In this document: positions 1 to 6,411 of the stretch, piece by piece
Layout: every line of letters starts with the position of its first letter
Numbering within the stretch: position 1 is the stretch's first letter
NCBI GenBank assembly: GCA_003448675.1
Contig: DLXZ01000223.1
Span: forward strand, 742 to 9,276
Direction of reading: 5' to 3'
DNA: 8,535 nucleotides
Source of the DNA: Porticoccaceae bacterium
GTDB taxonomy: Bacteria; Pseudomonadota; Gammaproteobacteria; Pseudomonadales; Porticoccaceae
Program-made: the position numbers and the translations under genes
Notes under the pieces: model-generated
The model's database searches: none
What the model was told of the DNA's origin: nothing
The model's input: only the letters and a program-made list of their open reading frames with translations

Positions 1-284
1 GCGGCATGGATCATATGACCCAGAGCCTGGCCCAGGGCTGGGGCAAACATAATATTCAGGTAAACGCCGTCCTGCCCGGCCTGGTGGACACGGAAATGAT
101 GCCCTGCTCCGGGCCTAACGCCATGACCCGGGCAGTCAAGTTCGTATCAAAGAAATCGCCGGTAGGCCGCTATGGCGTGCCGGAGGATTTTTACGGCCTC
201 TCAGTGCTGCTGGCGAGCCGCGCTTCGGATTTTATTACCGGTTCTATCATTGTCGCCGATGGCGGCCTGTCCATCGCCATGTGA
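1..284 (+). CDS. Short-chain dehydrogenase/reductase (SDR), C-terminal part, cut by the left window edge
   Basis: This is the C-terminal third of a classical SDR, an NAD(P)-dependent oxidoreductase of the Rossmann-fold superfamily. The reading frame is open to base 1, so the start, the glycine-rich cofactor loop and the Tyr-x-x-x-Lys active site lie outside the window. The first in-frame ATG, at base 6, corresponds to the helix just after the catalytic lysine in family members and should not be taken as the start. Visible hallmarks, numbered from that ATG, are VNAVLPG (residues 19-25) followed by VDTEM, the Pro-Glu-Asp of the late helix (59-61), and the closing ITGSIIVADGG (77-87), which is the usual C-terminal strand. 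The stop is TGA at 282-284, followed by a clear intrinsic terminator. Family membership is secure; the substrate cannot be told. It may be functionally linked to the downstream monooxygenase, but the terminator argues against full cotranscription. Confidence 0.9.
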   Translation, partial: GMDHMTQSLAQGWGKHNIQVNAVLPGLVDTEMMPCSGPNAMTRAVKFVSKKSPVGRYGVPEDFYGLSVLLASRASDFITGSIIVADGGLSIAM

Positions 285-308
285 ACCCCGGCGCTGTTAA
301 AAGCCACA

Positions 309-338
309 TAGCTGGCCCATAATGGGCCGGCTATTTTT
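309..338 (+). terminator. Intrinsic terminator after the SDR gene
   Basis: An 11-base-pair stem is formed by TAGCTGGCCCA (309-319) and TGGGCCGGCTA (323-333), with one G-T pair and a three-base loop. It is followed directly by five T residues (334-338). It lies 24 bases after the SDR stop codon, as expected for a Rho-independent terminator. Its 3' end is only 30 bases before the next start codon. Confidence 0.85.
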
Positions 339-355
339 CCATGACTTAAATCAAC

Positions 356-361
356 AGAGGA
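356..361 (+). promoter_or_regulatory. Ribosome binding site of the luciferase-like monooxygenase gene
   Basis: AGAGGA lies seven bases before the ATG at 369. It is a good Shine-Dalgarno match and supports this start. Confidence 0.75.
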
Positions 362-368
362 ACAATTA

Positions 369-1451
369 ATGGACGTCGGACTATCACTGATTTTTCAGGG
401 CGTTGATCCCAACATGAGCGATCATTACGTCTATAGCAATGACCTACGCATGGGCGATCTCGCCGAGGAACTGGGCTTTCAGTCCATCTGGGGCGTGGAG
501 CACCATTTCACCGACTACACCATGTGTCCCGATGTCATGCAGTACCTGTCCTACTGGGCCGGGCGTAATCCCAACCTGGGTCTTGGCTCCATGGTAGTGG
601 TGCTGCCCTGGCACGACCCCATGCGCGTGGCCGAAGAAATCTCCATGCTCGACAACATGTCCAACGGTCGCGTGATTCTGGGCATTGGCCGTGGCCTGGG
701 CCGGGTCGAATTCGAGGGCTTTGGCAAGGACATGAACGCCAGTCGTGAGCATTTTACCGAGTCAGCCCAGATGATTCTGGAAGGCCTGGAAAGCGGTTAC
801 TGCGAATTCGACGGCAAGCAGGTCAAGCAGGTTCGCCGCGACATCCGCCCGGCGCCCTACAAAAGCTTCAAGGGCCGCACCTATGCCGCCGCCGTGTCCC
901 CGGAGTCTTCACAGATTATGGCGAAACTGGGCATCGGTATCCTGGTTATCCCCCAGAAGCCCTGGGAACACGTTGACCGGGAGCTGGCGGACTACCGTAA
1001 AACCTTCCTGGATGTGAACGGCTGTGACGCACCACCCCCGATTCTGGCCGGCTGGACCTTCTGCGACGAAAGCGCTGACCGGGCGGAGGAAATGGCTTAT
1101 AAATACATCGGTGGTTACTACCGTTCGGTGATCGAACACTATGAAATGGCAGGTGACCACCTGAAAAACATCAAGGGTTATGAAACCTATGGCGCCATGC
1201 AGGAGCATGTATCCAAAAGTGTTGAAGACGCCATCAAGTTTTTTATGAGCATCCAGGTCTGGGGCACGCCGGAAAAATGCTACGAAACCATCAAGGACTT
1301 TACCGGCCGCACCGGCGCAGAAGCCTATAATGGCGTGTTCAGCTATGGCGGCATGCCCTATGAGGATGTAGAGAAGAGTCTACGATTATTCGCCAGGGAA
1401 GTACTTCCAGAGGTACGCAAACTACCCGGTCAATCACTACTGGCTGCCTGA
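369..1451 (+). CDS. Luciferase-like monooxygenase (LLM class flavin-dependent oxidoreductase)
   Basis: This 360-residue protein has the length and layout of the bacterial luciferase-like TIM-barrel family. Members use reduced FMN or F420 to oxygenate or oxidise small molecules in the cytoplasm. The visible family signatures are LGFQSIWGVEHHF (residues 35-47), where EHHF is the classic LLM motif at the end of an early strand. Next is VVLPWHDPMRVAEE (77-90), the usual Pro-x-x-Asp-Pro-x-Arg-x-Ala-Glu stretch, and GRVILGIGRGLGR (100-112), the Gly-Arg-rich segment near the flavin phosphate. VIPQKPW follows roughly in the middle of the chain. No signal peptide or membrane segment is seen. The start at 369 is supported by AGAGGA seven bases upstream and by the protein beginning directly with the first barrel strand (MDVGLSLIFQG). 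The gene stands between two hairpins and may be transcribed alone. FMN use is more likely than F420 in a gammaproteobacterium, but the sequence alone does not prove it. The substrate is unknown. Confidence 0.92.
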   Translation: MDVGLSLIFQGVDPNMSDHYVYSNDLRMGDLAEELGFQSIWGVEHHFTDYTMCPDVMQYLSYWAGRNPNLGLGSMVVVLPWHDPMRVAEEISMLDNMSNGRVILGIGRGLGRVEFEGFGKDMNASREHFTESAQMILEGLESGYCEFDGKQVKQVRRDIRPAPYKSFKGRTYAAAVSPESSQIMAKLGIGILVIPQKPWEHVDRELADYRKTFLDVNGCDAPPPILAGWTFCDESADRAEEMAYKYIGGYYRSVIEHYEMAGDHLKNIKGYETYGAMQEHVSKSVEDAIKFFMSIQVWGTPEKCYETIKDFTGRTGAEAYNGVFSYGGMPYEDVEKSLRLFAREVLPEVRKLPGQSLLAA

Positions 1452-1465
1452 TCGCCGCCCCACTA

Positions 1466-1500
1466 GCCCCGCTGATAGTCGAAGAGTCTTTCGGCGGGGC
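1466..1500 (+). terminator. Possible terminator hairpin after the monooxygenase gene
   Basis: GCCCCGCTGA (1466-1475) pairs with TCGGCGGGGC (1491-1500) to give a ten-base-pair, GC-rich stem with one G-T pair and a 15-base loop. It starts 14 bases after the stop codon at 1451, a typical terminator position. What follows (CATTTACC) has no real T tract, so Rho-independent termination is doubtful. It could instead protect a 3' end from exonucleases or act with Rho. The rest of the gap up to 1631 holds no ORF or RNA gene I can support, and I could not pick out a convincing -35/-10 pair. Confidence 0.5.
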
Positions 1501-1619
1501 CATTTACCAAAGTGCTTTATTTCGTTCGTATAGGTAGCTTATCGACACCACATCCCACCCTGGGGATGACTCACTGACCTTTCTCAAAAAACGTAAGCAG
1601 AACTGATCAAATCAACCTT

Positions 1620-1624
1620 GAGGT
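1620..1624 (+). promoter_or_regulatory. Ribosome binding site of the extradiol dioxygenase gene
   Basis: GAGGT is placed seven bases before the ATG at 1632. It supports that start, which also lies just before the conserved zinc-binding histidine segment. Confidence 0.6.
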
Positions 1625-1631
1625 TGCCACC

Positions 1632-2456
1632 ATGTCCCGGCCACTCCCCACACTTTTTATCCCCCATGGCGGTGGCCCCTGCTTTTTCATGGACTGGACC
1701 ATGGGTCCGGCCGACACCTGGGACAAAATGGCTGCCTGGCTCAAACAACTGGGCTCAACCCTGGAAGGGCAGTACCAAAAGCCCGACGCCATCGTGGTTT
1801 TTTCAGCACACTGGGAGTGCGAACGTGTCACTATCAACAGCGCCGCCAAACCCGCGCTCATCTATGACTACTATAACTTCCCTGCCCACACCTACCAATT
1901 GCGTTACCCGGCACCCGGTCATCCACAACTGGCAGGGAAGATCGCAAGCCTGCTGACTACCGCTGGCATTGACTGCGGCCTGGATCCCGAGCACGGTTTT
2001 GACCACGGCGTTTTTATCCCCTTTCTGCTGATCTATCCCCAGGCGGACATCCCCATTGTCCAGGTCTCCCTCAAGAGCAATCTCAACCCGGTTGAGCACC
2101 TGGCCATCGGCGCGGCCCTGGCGCCACTGAGGCAACAAAATATATTACTGGTGGGCAGTGGTTTGAGCTACCACAACATGGAAGGCATGATGAGCGGCGC
2201 TTACCAGCCTGATCCCATACCCGCTTCGGTGCAATTCGACCAGTGGTTGACCCACACCTGCACCCTGCCGCCAGCACAACGCAACCAGGCGCTGGGCCAA
2301 TGGCAGGCAGCGCCCGGCGCCCGCGGCGCCCACCCCCGGGAGGAACACCTGCTACCCCTGATGGTGGCAGCTGGCGCAGCCACAAGTGAGAACGGCCAGC
2401 ACATCTACCGGGATCAGGTGCTGGGGGCGGTGGTTTCGGGCTTCCAGTTTTCCTAA
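1632..2456 (+). CDS. DODA-type class III extradiol ring-cleavage dioxygenase (LigB superfamily)
   Basis: This is a 274-residue cytoplasmic protein of the LigB/DODA superfamily, the group containing plant 4,5-DOPA dioxygenase and E. coli YgiD. Members open catechol-type rings using an active-site metal. The conserved histidines appear in the expected order. His12 lies in IPHGGGP, where many relatives have SHGSP. His60 lies in FSAHWE, His125 in GFDHGVFIP, His181 in GSGLSYHN, and His239 in HPREEHLLPL near the C-terminus. By analogy with YgiD, His12, His60 and His239 are the likely metal ligands and His125 a catalytic residue. The length matches the family (about 260-280). No signal peptide is present. 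The ATG has GAGGT upstream and places the first ligand motif at the expected distance from the N-terminus. It is followed 22 bases later by a sulfotransferase gene on the same strand, so the two are probably cotranscribed. The substrate is not deducible; DOPA-like or other catechols are possible. Confidence 0.9.
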   Translation: MSRPLPTLFIPHGGGPCFFMDWTMGPADTWDKMAAWLKQLGSTLEGQYQKPDAIVVFSAHWECERVTINSAAKPALIYDYYNFPAHTYQLRYPAPGHPQLAGKIASLLTTAGIDCGLDPEHGFDHGVFIPFLLIYPQADIPIVQVSLKSNLNPVEHLAIGAALAPLRQQNILLVGSGLSYHNMEGMMSGAYQPDPIPASVQFDQWLTHTCTLPPAQRNQALGQWQAAPGARGAHPREEHLLPLMVAAGAATSENGQHIYRDQVLGAVVSGFQFS

Positions 2457-2478
2457 GTCCATACGGCGATAAACACCA

Positions 2479-3369
2479 ATGAATACCACTGGCCACCGCG
2501 CCCACTCCATGCCTGAACTGACAGCCCTGCTGGGTAAAGTGTTTCGCCCGGAAGAAATCGCCCAGGGTTTCGATGTTCAGCTGCGCGCTGATGATGTCGT
2601 CATTACACCCTTTGCCAAAAGCGGCACCACCTGGCTTCAGCAAATGGTGCATACCCTACGCACCGGCGGCGATATGGACTTCGACGATATTTCCCGGGTC
2701 ATTCCGTGGATTGAAACCAGCGCCGCGCTCGATATTGATCTCGAAGCCGAGCAAGTGGCCAGACCCCGAGCCTTCAAGAGCCACCTGCCCTACCACCTGA
2801 TTCCCAAAGGTGGCAAGTACATCAATGCCGTGCGCAATCCGGGGGACGCCCTCTATTCCCTGTACAAGTTTATGGAAGGCTGGTTTCTGGAACCGGGCGC
2901 GGTCAGCCTCGGGGACTTCGCCCACCAGCGTTTTATGGAATCACGGGATTACTGGAAACACCTGCTTTCCTGGTGGCCCCAACGCCGCGAAGACAATGTG
3001 CTGTTTCTCGCCTACGAGCACATGGTGCAGGCCCCGGAACAAACCATCATTCGAGTCGCGGATTTTATCGGCGTGCCATTAAACGACAGGTTACTGCAAA
3101 CAGCCCTCCAACACACGTCGTTAACTTTTATGCTCGAACACAAGGACCGCTTCGATGACGCCATGATGCGTCAGTTGAGCGAGCGCCGCTGCAAGCTGCC
3201 ATCGGGCAGTGACTCAGCCAAGGTGAGGGAAGGCAAGATCGGTAGTCATCGGGAAAAACTCAGCACCGAACTCATTGAGGCGCTAAACGCCATCTGGCGC
3301 GAAGAAATCACTGCCACTCTGGGCTTTAAAAGTTACCAAACCCTTATCGAGGCTCTGGACCAGGACTAG
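2479..3369 (+). CDS. PAPS-dependent sulfotransferase (Sulfotransfer_1 family)
   Basis: This 296-residue cytosolic-type sulfotransferase should transfer a sulfuryl group from PAPS to a hydroxyl or amine acceptor. The 5'-phosphosulfate loop is FAKSGTTWLQ (residues 45-54), with Lys47 as the phosphate-binding lysine. FKSHLPY (99-105) carries the likely catalytic base His102. YINAVRNPGDALYS (114-127) is the 3'-phosphate site, with Arg119 and Ser127. YEHM (179-182) corresponds to the common Tyr-Glu-Asp-Met segment. The C-terminal Arg-Lys-Gly-x-x-Gly-Asp-Trp motif of the family is altered to REGKIGSHRE (250-259), which keeps the arginine and both glycines but loses lysine, aspartate and tryptophan. 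The ATG at 2479 has no convincing Shine-Dalgarno sequence. A second in-frame ATG at 2509 (Met11) is no better placed. The gene probably relies on the upstream dioxygenase gene for expression. It ends 9 bases from the convergent tgpA stop codon. The acceptor substrate is unknown. Confidence 0.92.
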   Translation: MNTTGHRAHSMPELTALLGKVFRPEEIAQGFDVQLRADDVVITPFAKSGTTWLQQMVHTLRTGGDMDFDDISRVIPWIETSAALDIDLEAEQVARPRAFKSHLPYHLIPKGGKYINAVRNPGDALYSLYKFMEGWFLEPGAVSLGDFAHQRFMESRDYWKHLLSWWPQRREDNVLFLAYEHMVQAPEQTIIRVADFIGVPLNDRLLQTALQHTSLTFMLEHKDRFDDAMMRQLSERRCKLPSGSDSAKVREGKIGSHREKLSTELIEALNAIWREEITATLGFKSYQTLIEALDQD

Positions 3370-3378
3370 GCGCGGCCA

Positions 3379-5415
3379 TCATATTCGCCACCCCAGCCGT
3401 TTTTGCAAACGTCTCAGGCCACCACGCAGGCCGGCGGGATCAAAGCTCTCCACACCATAGCGTTGTTGCTCATACGCCGAGGCAAAAGCTACCACCTCGC
3501 CAGCAAGGTCGGGCCTTTCCAGCGCAACCCGGCGGGCAAAATCCCTCGCTCCCTCGCCCGAGCGGCGAGACAAGCCGGCACTGGCCATGCGCCGGCAAAA
3601 GCTGATGAACAGTTTGTCCAGCTCATCCCGGTGGGACTTTTCGCGACCGCGCAACATCATCACGGCAACGGGAGTTAACGCGATCAGGCCCGCCAGCAAC
3701 AGGAACAATCCTATGCGCAGGGGATCAATCCGCCCCAGCAACCGTAATAAAAAATCCCCCTGGACATTTTCATAACCCAGCACCCACTTGGCCCAGGTAT
3801 ATTCCAGCGAGTCCAGACGCAGACGCAGGCGATTTACCCAGTCGATATGGCGATAGCGTTCCAAAGCCAACAGGGATTCGGACAGGAAATCTTCGTTTTC
3901 CGCGAACAAATCAGCAAAGCTCATTTCAATCCGTTCCGGCGCCACCGCTGCCGTGGGATCCACACGCACCCAGCCGCGGTCTGGTAGCCAGACCTCCGCC
4001 CAGGCGTGGGCGTCGTACTGATGCACCAGCAGATAGTTTTCACTGGGATGACGCTCACCGCCCTGATAGCCCACCACCACCCGTGCCGGCACACCCGCTG
4101 CCCGCATAAAAAATACAAAGCTACTGGCAAAATGCTCGCAAAAGCCCCGCTGACTCTGCCACAGAAATTCATCAACCGTATGCTTGCCCAGCGCTGGCGG
4201 TTTTAGGGTATAGACAAAGGAATCGTTGTAGAGCTGTAGTACCCGCTTTATGAAAGCATCAGTATCGGGGGCTTCCCGAAACCATTGCTCCGCCACCTGC
4301 CGCGTCCTCGGATTAAACCCATCGGGCAGGGCCAGCTCCATTTTTTGCCGCCAGCGCGTAAGACCGCCGGCTTCCAACTGGTAATCCAACCAGGAGCGGA
4401 CCCGGTATTGCATCTCCGAACCAATGGGGTGCTTATAAAACAGTCTGAAATCCCGGGTCAGGGCGGCGCCTCGCGACTGGGGCAAGGGTGTCGAGAGAGC
4501 AAACAACCAGGGACTGTTGCTGGCCTCCATGGTCACCCGATAATCCAGGGGTTCACCGCGTCGGCTTATTTGCTCATCCCAAGGCTCGGCTGGCTCACCG
4601 TACCACTGCATGGTGGCGCCATCCCGATAACCCCAGGGGCCGGTCTGGGACCAGGTTCTGCCATCAAACTGGGAAAATACCAGACCGCGCCAGTACAAGG
4701 CCGGCTGGGGTGGAATCTCGCCTTCAAATTCAACCCTGAAGGCAACCTTAGTATCGGCCCCCAGGTCGGTGAAATCACCGGGCGACATACTGTCACTCAT
4801 GCCGATGGTACCGCTGTCGGCGGGCTTTGGTACCGCCCACAGGGCGCCAATTCTAGGCATCACCACAAACAGCACTACCATAAGAGGAATAGCCTGCAAG
4901 GTAATCAAAAGGCTTGAGCGCAAAGGCCGCCAGTACACACCGGGCTTGCCTCGACTCGGCTCATGATATTGGAACAGCGCAACCAGGGCCGCCGTAACAA
5001 CGCACATACCCGCTATTACATTCAGCGCCGTGAGCATACCCTGATCGAACAGGCATTGAATGGCAACAATAAAGTAAGCAAGGTAGACCACCACCAGGGC
5101 GTCGCGCCGATGATGGATTTCAAGCAATTTGAGCAAGAACCCACTAATCAGCAGGACGACCATGGGCTCCAGGCCAGTCAGGCGCCCGTAGCTGAGGATG
5201 ACGCCACCCATACAGCTCAAACCAAGAAGCGCTTTAATCAGGGTCCTTGGTAAGCGCCACGCTCCACGATAAATCTGTACCTGCCAGCCAACGCTCACCA
5301 ATGCCAACACCAGTAGCCATGGCGGCAGATGCCCATGATGCAGGGCCAGCACCACGCACACACTTACCAGCATCCACCAGAGTGCCGTGCGAGGTGTCTG
5401 CCAGCTCGGCTGCAT
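3379..5415 (-). CDS. tgpA: TgpA-type membrane-anchored transglutaminase-like protein (DUF3488 + transglutaminase core + DUF4129-like tail)
   Basis: This 678-residue inner-membrane protein has the TgpA architecture. About seven hydrophobic segments fill residues 10-193 (DUF3488 region) and are followed by an extracytoplasmic domain holding a transglutaminase-like core. One further membrane helix is at 568-588, and a cytoplasmic C-terminal tail (about 590-678) resembles DUF4129. The cysteine-protease-like triad is visible as Cys426 in SQRGFCEHFA, His470 in YDAHAWAEVW and Asp486 in GWVRVDPTAA. The spacings of 44 and 16 residues match, as I recall them, the triad of Pseudomonas aeruginosa TgpA. 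That protein has been reported as important for viability; its physiological substrate is not settled. The ATG overlaps the DUF58 stop codon by one base (TGATG). A Shine-Dalgarno sequence, AGAGGG, lies nine bases upstream within the DUF58 gene. The gene is last in the metZ-moxR-DUF58-tgpA array. No terminator is visible after its stop, which faces the convergent sulfotransferase gene. Confidence 0.92.
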   Translation of the reverse strand: MQPSWQTPRTALWWMLVSVCVVLALHHGHLPPWLLVLALVSVGWQVQIYRGAWRLPRTLIKALLGLSCMGGVILSYGRLTGLEPMVVLLISGFLLKLLEIHHRRDALVVVYLAYFIVAIQCLFDQGMLTALNVIAGMCVVTAALVALFQYHEPSRGKPGVYWRPLRSSLLITLQAIPLMVVLFVVMPRIGALWAVPKPADSGTIGMSDSMSPGDFTDLGADTKVAFRVEFEGEIPPQPALYWRGLVFSQFDGRTWSQTGPWGYRDGATMQWYGEPAEPWDEQISRRGEPLDYRVTMEASNSPWLFALSTPLPQSRGAALTRDFRLFYKHPIGSEMQYRVRSWLDYQLEAGGLTRWRQKMELALPDGFNPRTRQVAEQWFREAPDTDAFIKRVLQLYNDSFVYTLKPPALGKHTVDEFLWQSQRGFCEHFASSFVFFMRAAGVPARVVVGYQGGERHPSENYLLVHQYDAHAWAEVWLPDRGWVRVDPTAAVAPERIEMSFADLFAENEDFLSESLLALERYRHIDWVNRLRLRLDSLEYTWAKWVLGYENVQGDFLLRLLGRIDPLRIGLFLLLAGLIALTPVAVMMLRGREKSHRDELDKLFISFCRRMASAGLSRRSGEGARDFARRVALERPDLAGEVVAFASAYEQQRYGVESFDPAGLRGGLRRLQKRLGWRI

Positions 5416-6392
5416 CAGTCGCCGCCCTCTTTCGACAAGCCAAACAGCGCCAGTTCCTTAAGCACCCGGTTTTTGTGAGCCTCTCCCCTTGCGGGCGCTA
5501 TTTCGATACCGGGCAGGCGTAAGCCATAGAGTGCCTGCCCACCAGTCAGCTCCAGGCACCAGCCACACAGGCGGGAAAGGCGCATCTCTGTATCAAGACC
5601 GGGGAAAGCCTCCCAATCCAACCACAGATACTCATCCACCGGGTCGGCATAGTGCTTGGTATGCAGGCCCTGCTCTCGGGCGTAGTGTTTCCACGCGATA
5701 CGCCCGAGCGCCTCTCCAGGTCGGTATTTCTCCAGACTGCGAAAATCCTCTCGGCCGTCCACCAGCTCCATATTGCCGTCCGCCCCAGCACGACTACCCT
5801 GGGGCCATACCGATGCTTTAATGGGACGAGGATAAACCAGAGCCTGTAAGTTTAAATCCAGAATGGTCCAGGCTCTCAGCAGACCCAGGGGGTAGCGGGT
5901 TTCCAGGGTGACGCGACCAGGTTTGAACCAACCGCGCGCGGGAGCGGGTATAGCCAGGGAAACCTCCACCCGTTCCACACCCGGCAAGGCGAGACTGATA
6001 TTGCTCTCGCCCTGATAGACCAGCCGGATATTGTCCCGATAGCGTCGCCCCCTCTGACTCAACACAAAGCCAAATTCAGCCAGGGAGCCGCAAAAACACG
6101 GCGGCGTATATCCCGCCTCGATGGACAGGCCGGATAAATTAAAAAAAGTATGAAAAATCGCGACCACAAAAATGGCGGCCAGGAGGAAAGTCAGCCCAAA
6201 TATCAAATTATTTTCAAAGTTTGTCGCCACCAGCCACAGCAGGATTAGCAGGCCAAAAAAGACAAAACCGGCCCTGGTGGGAAATATAAACAACCGCCGG
6301 TTCCGCAGAACGATCCGGTCCCGGGCGGGCAAGCGCCAGTCCATCCATCTTTGATAGAGCTGATTGAAGCGGCCGTGGGAGCTTTTTTCCAT
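5415..6392 (-). CDS. DUF58 domain membrane protein, partner of MoxR
   Basis: This 325-residue protein has a short basic N-terminus, two adjacent hydrophobic segments (about 42-58 and 61-84) and then a soluble region ending in a DUF58 domain. The family signature is clear as REDFRSLEKYRPGEALGRIA (214-233) followed by Trp234-Lys235, the equivalent of the usual Arg-x-Tyr-x-x-Gly-Asp-x-x-Arg-x-x-Asp-Trp-Lys. The preceding segment RGWFKPGRVTLETRYPLGLL (153-172) is also typical. There is no von Willebrand A metal-binding (MIDAS) motif, so this is the short form found beside TgpA. DUF58 proteins have no established activity. They occur persistently next to MoxR ATPases, which suggests a physical or regulatory partnership at the membrane. 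The ATG is supported by GAGGTG eight bases upstream (6401-6406 on the minus strand). The start lies 19 bases after the moxR stop, and the stop overlaps the tgpA start by one base. Confidence 0.9.
   Translation of the reverse strand: MEKSSHGRFNQLYQRWMDWRLPARDRIVLRNRRLFIFPTRAGFVFFGLLILLWLVATNFENNLIFGLTFLLAAIFVVAIFHTFFNLSGLSIEAGYTPPCFCGSLAEFGFVLSQRGRRYRDNIRLVYQGESNISLALPGVERVEVSLAIPAPARGWFKPGRVTLETRYPLGLLRAWTILDLNLQALVYPRPIKASVWPQGSRAGADGNMELVDGREDFRSLEKYRPGEALGRIAWKHYAREQGLHTKHYADPVDEYLWLDWEAFPGLDTEMRLSRLCGWCLELTGGQALYGLRLPGIEIAPARGEAHKNRVLKELALFGLSKEGGD
5425..5430 (-). promoter_or_regulatory. Ribosome binding site of tgpA inside the DUF58 gene
   Basis: Read on the minus strand this is AGAGGG, nine bases before the tgpA ATG. 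It fixes the start that shares a base with the DUF58 stop codon (TGATG), an arrangement typical of translational coupling. Confidence 0.7.
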
Positions 6393-6400
6393 GGGCTGGC

Positions 6401-6406
6401 CACCTC
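6401..6406 (-). promoter_or_regulatory. Ribosome binding site of the DUF58 gene
   Basis: On the minus strand this reads GAGGTG. It is eight bases before the ATG at 6392 and lies within the 19-base gap after the moxR stop, supporting the chosen DUF58 start. Confidence 0.7.
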
Positions 6407-6411
6407 AACGC

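Noticed and set aside
444..752. A minus-strand frame opposite the monooxygenase gene with histidine- and valine-rich translation.
   Set aside because: It is complementary to the most conserved monooxygenase segment, and no start signal or domain supports it.
1501..1631. A possible sigma-70 promoter before the dioxygenase gene.
   Set aside because: AT-richer stretches are present, but I found no pair of -35 and -10 boxes at good spacing, so I do not list one.
2083..2652. A 189-codon minus-strand frame across the dioxygenase 3' end and sulfotransferase 5' end.
   Set aside because: It spans two well-supported genes on the other strand, and its translation is rich in Pro, Gly, Arg and Cys with no family motif. 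It is a shadow frame produced by GC bias.
4285..4917. A 210-codon open frame on the plus strand opposite tgpA.
   Set aside because: It lies wholly antisense to a gene with clear family motifs. Its translation is low-complexity and rich in Gly, Pro, His and Gln, it shows no recognisable domain, and it has no plausible role as a gene.
5489..5821. A 110-codon plus-strand frame opposite the DUF58 gene.
   Set aside because: Its composition is that of an antisense shadow, and it has no ribosome binding site or recognisable domain.
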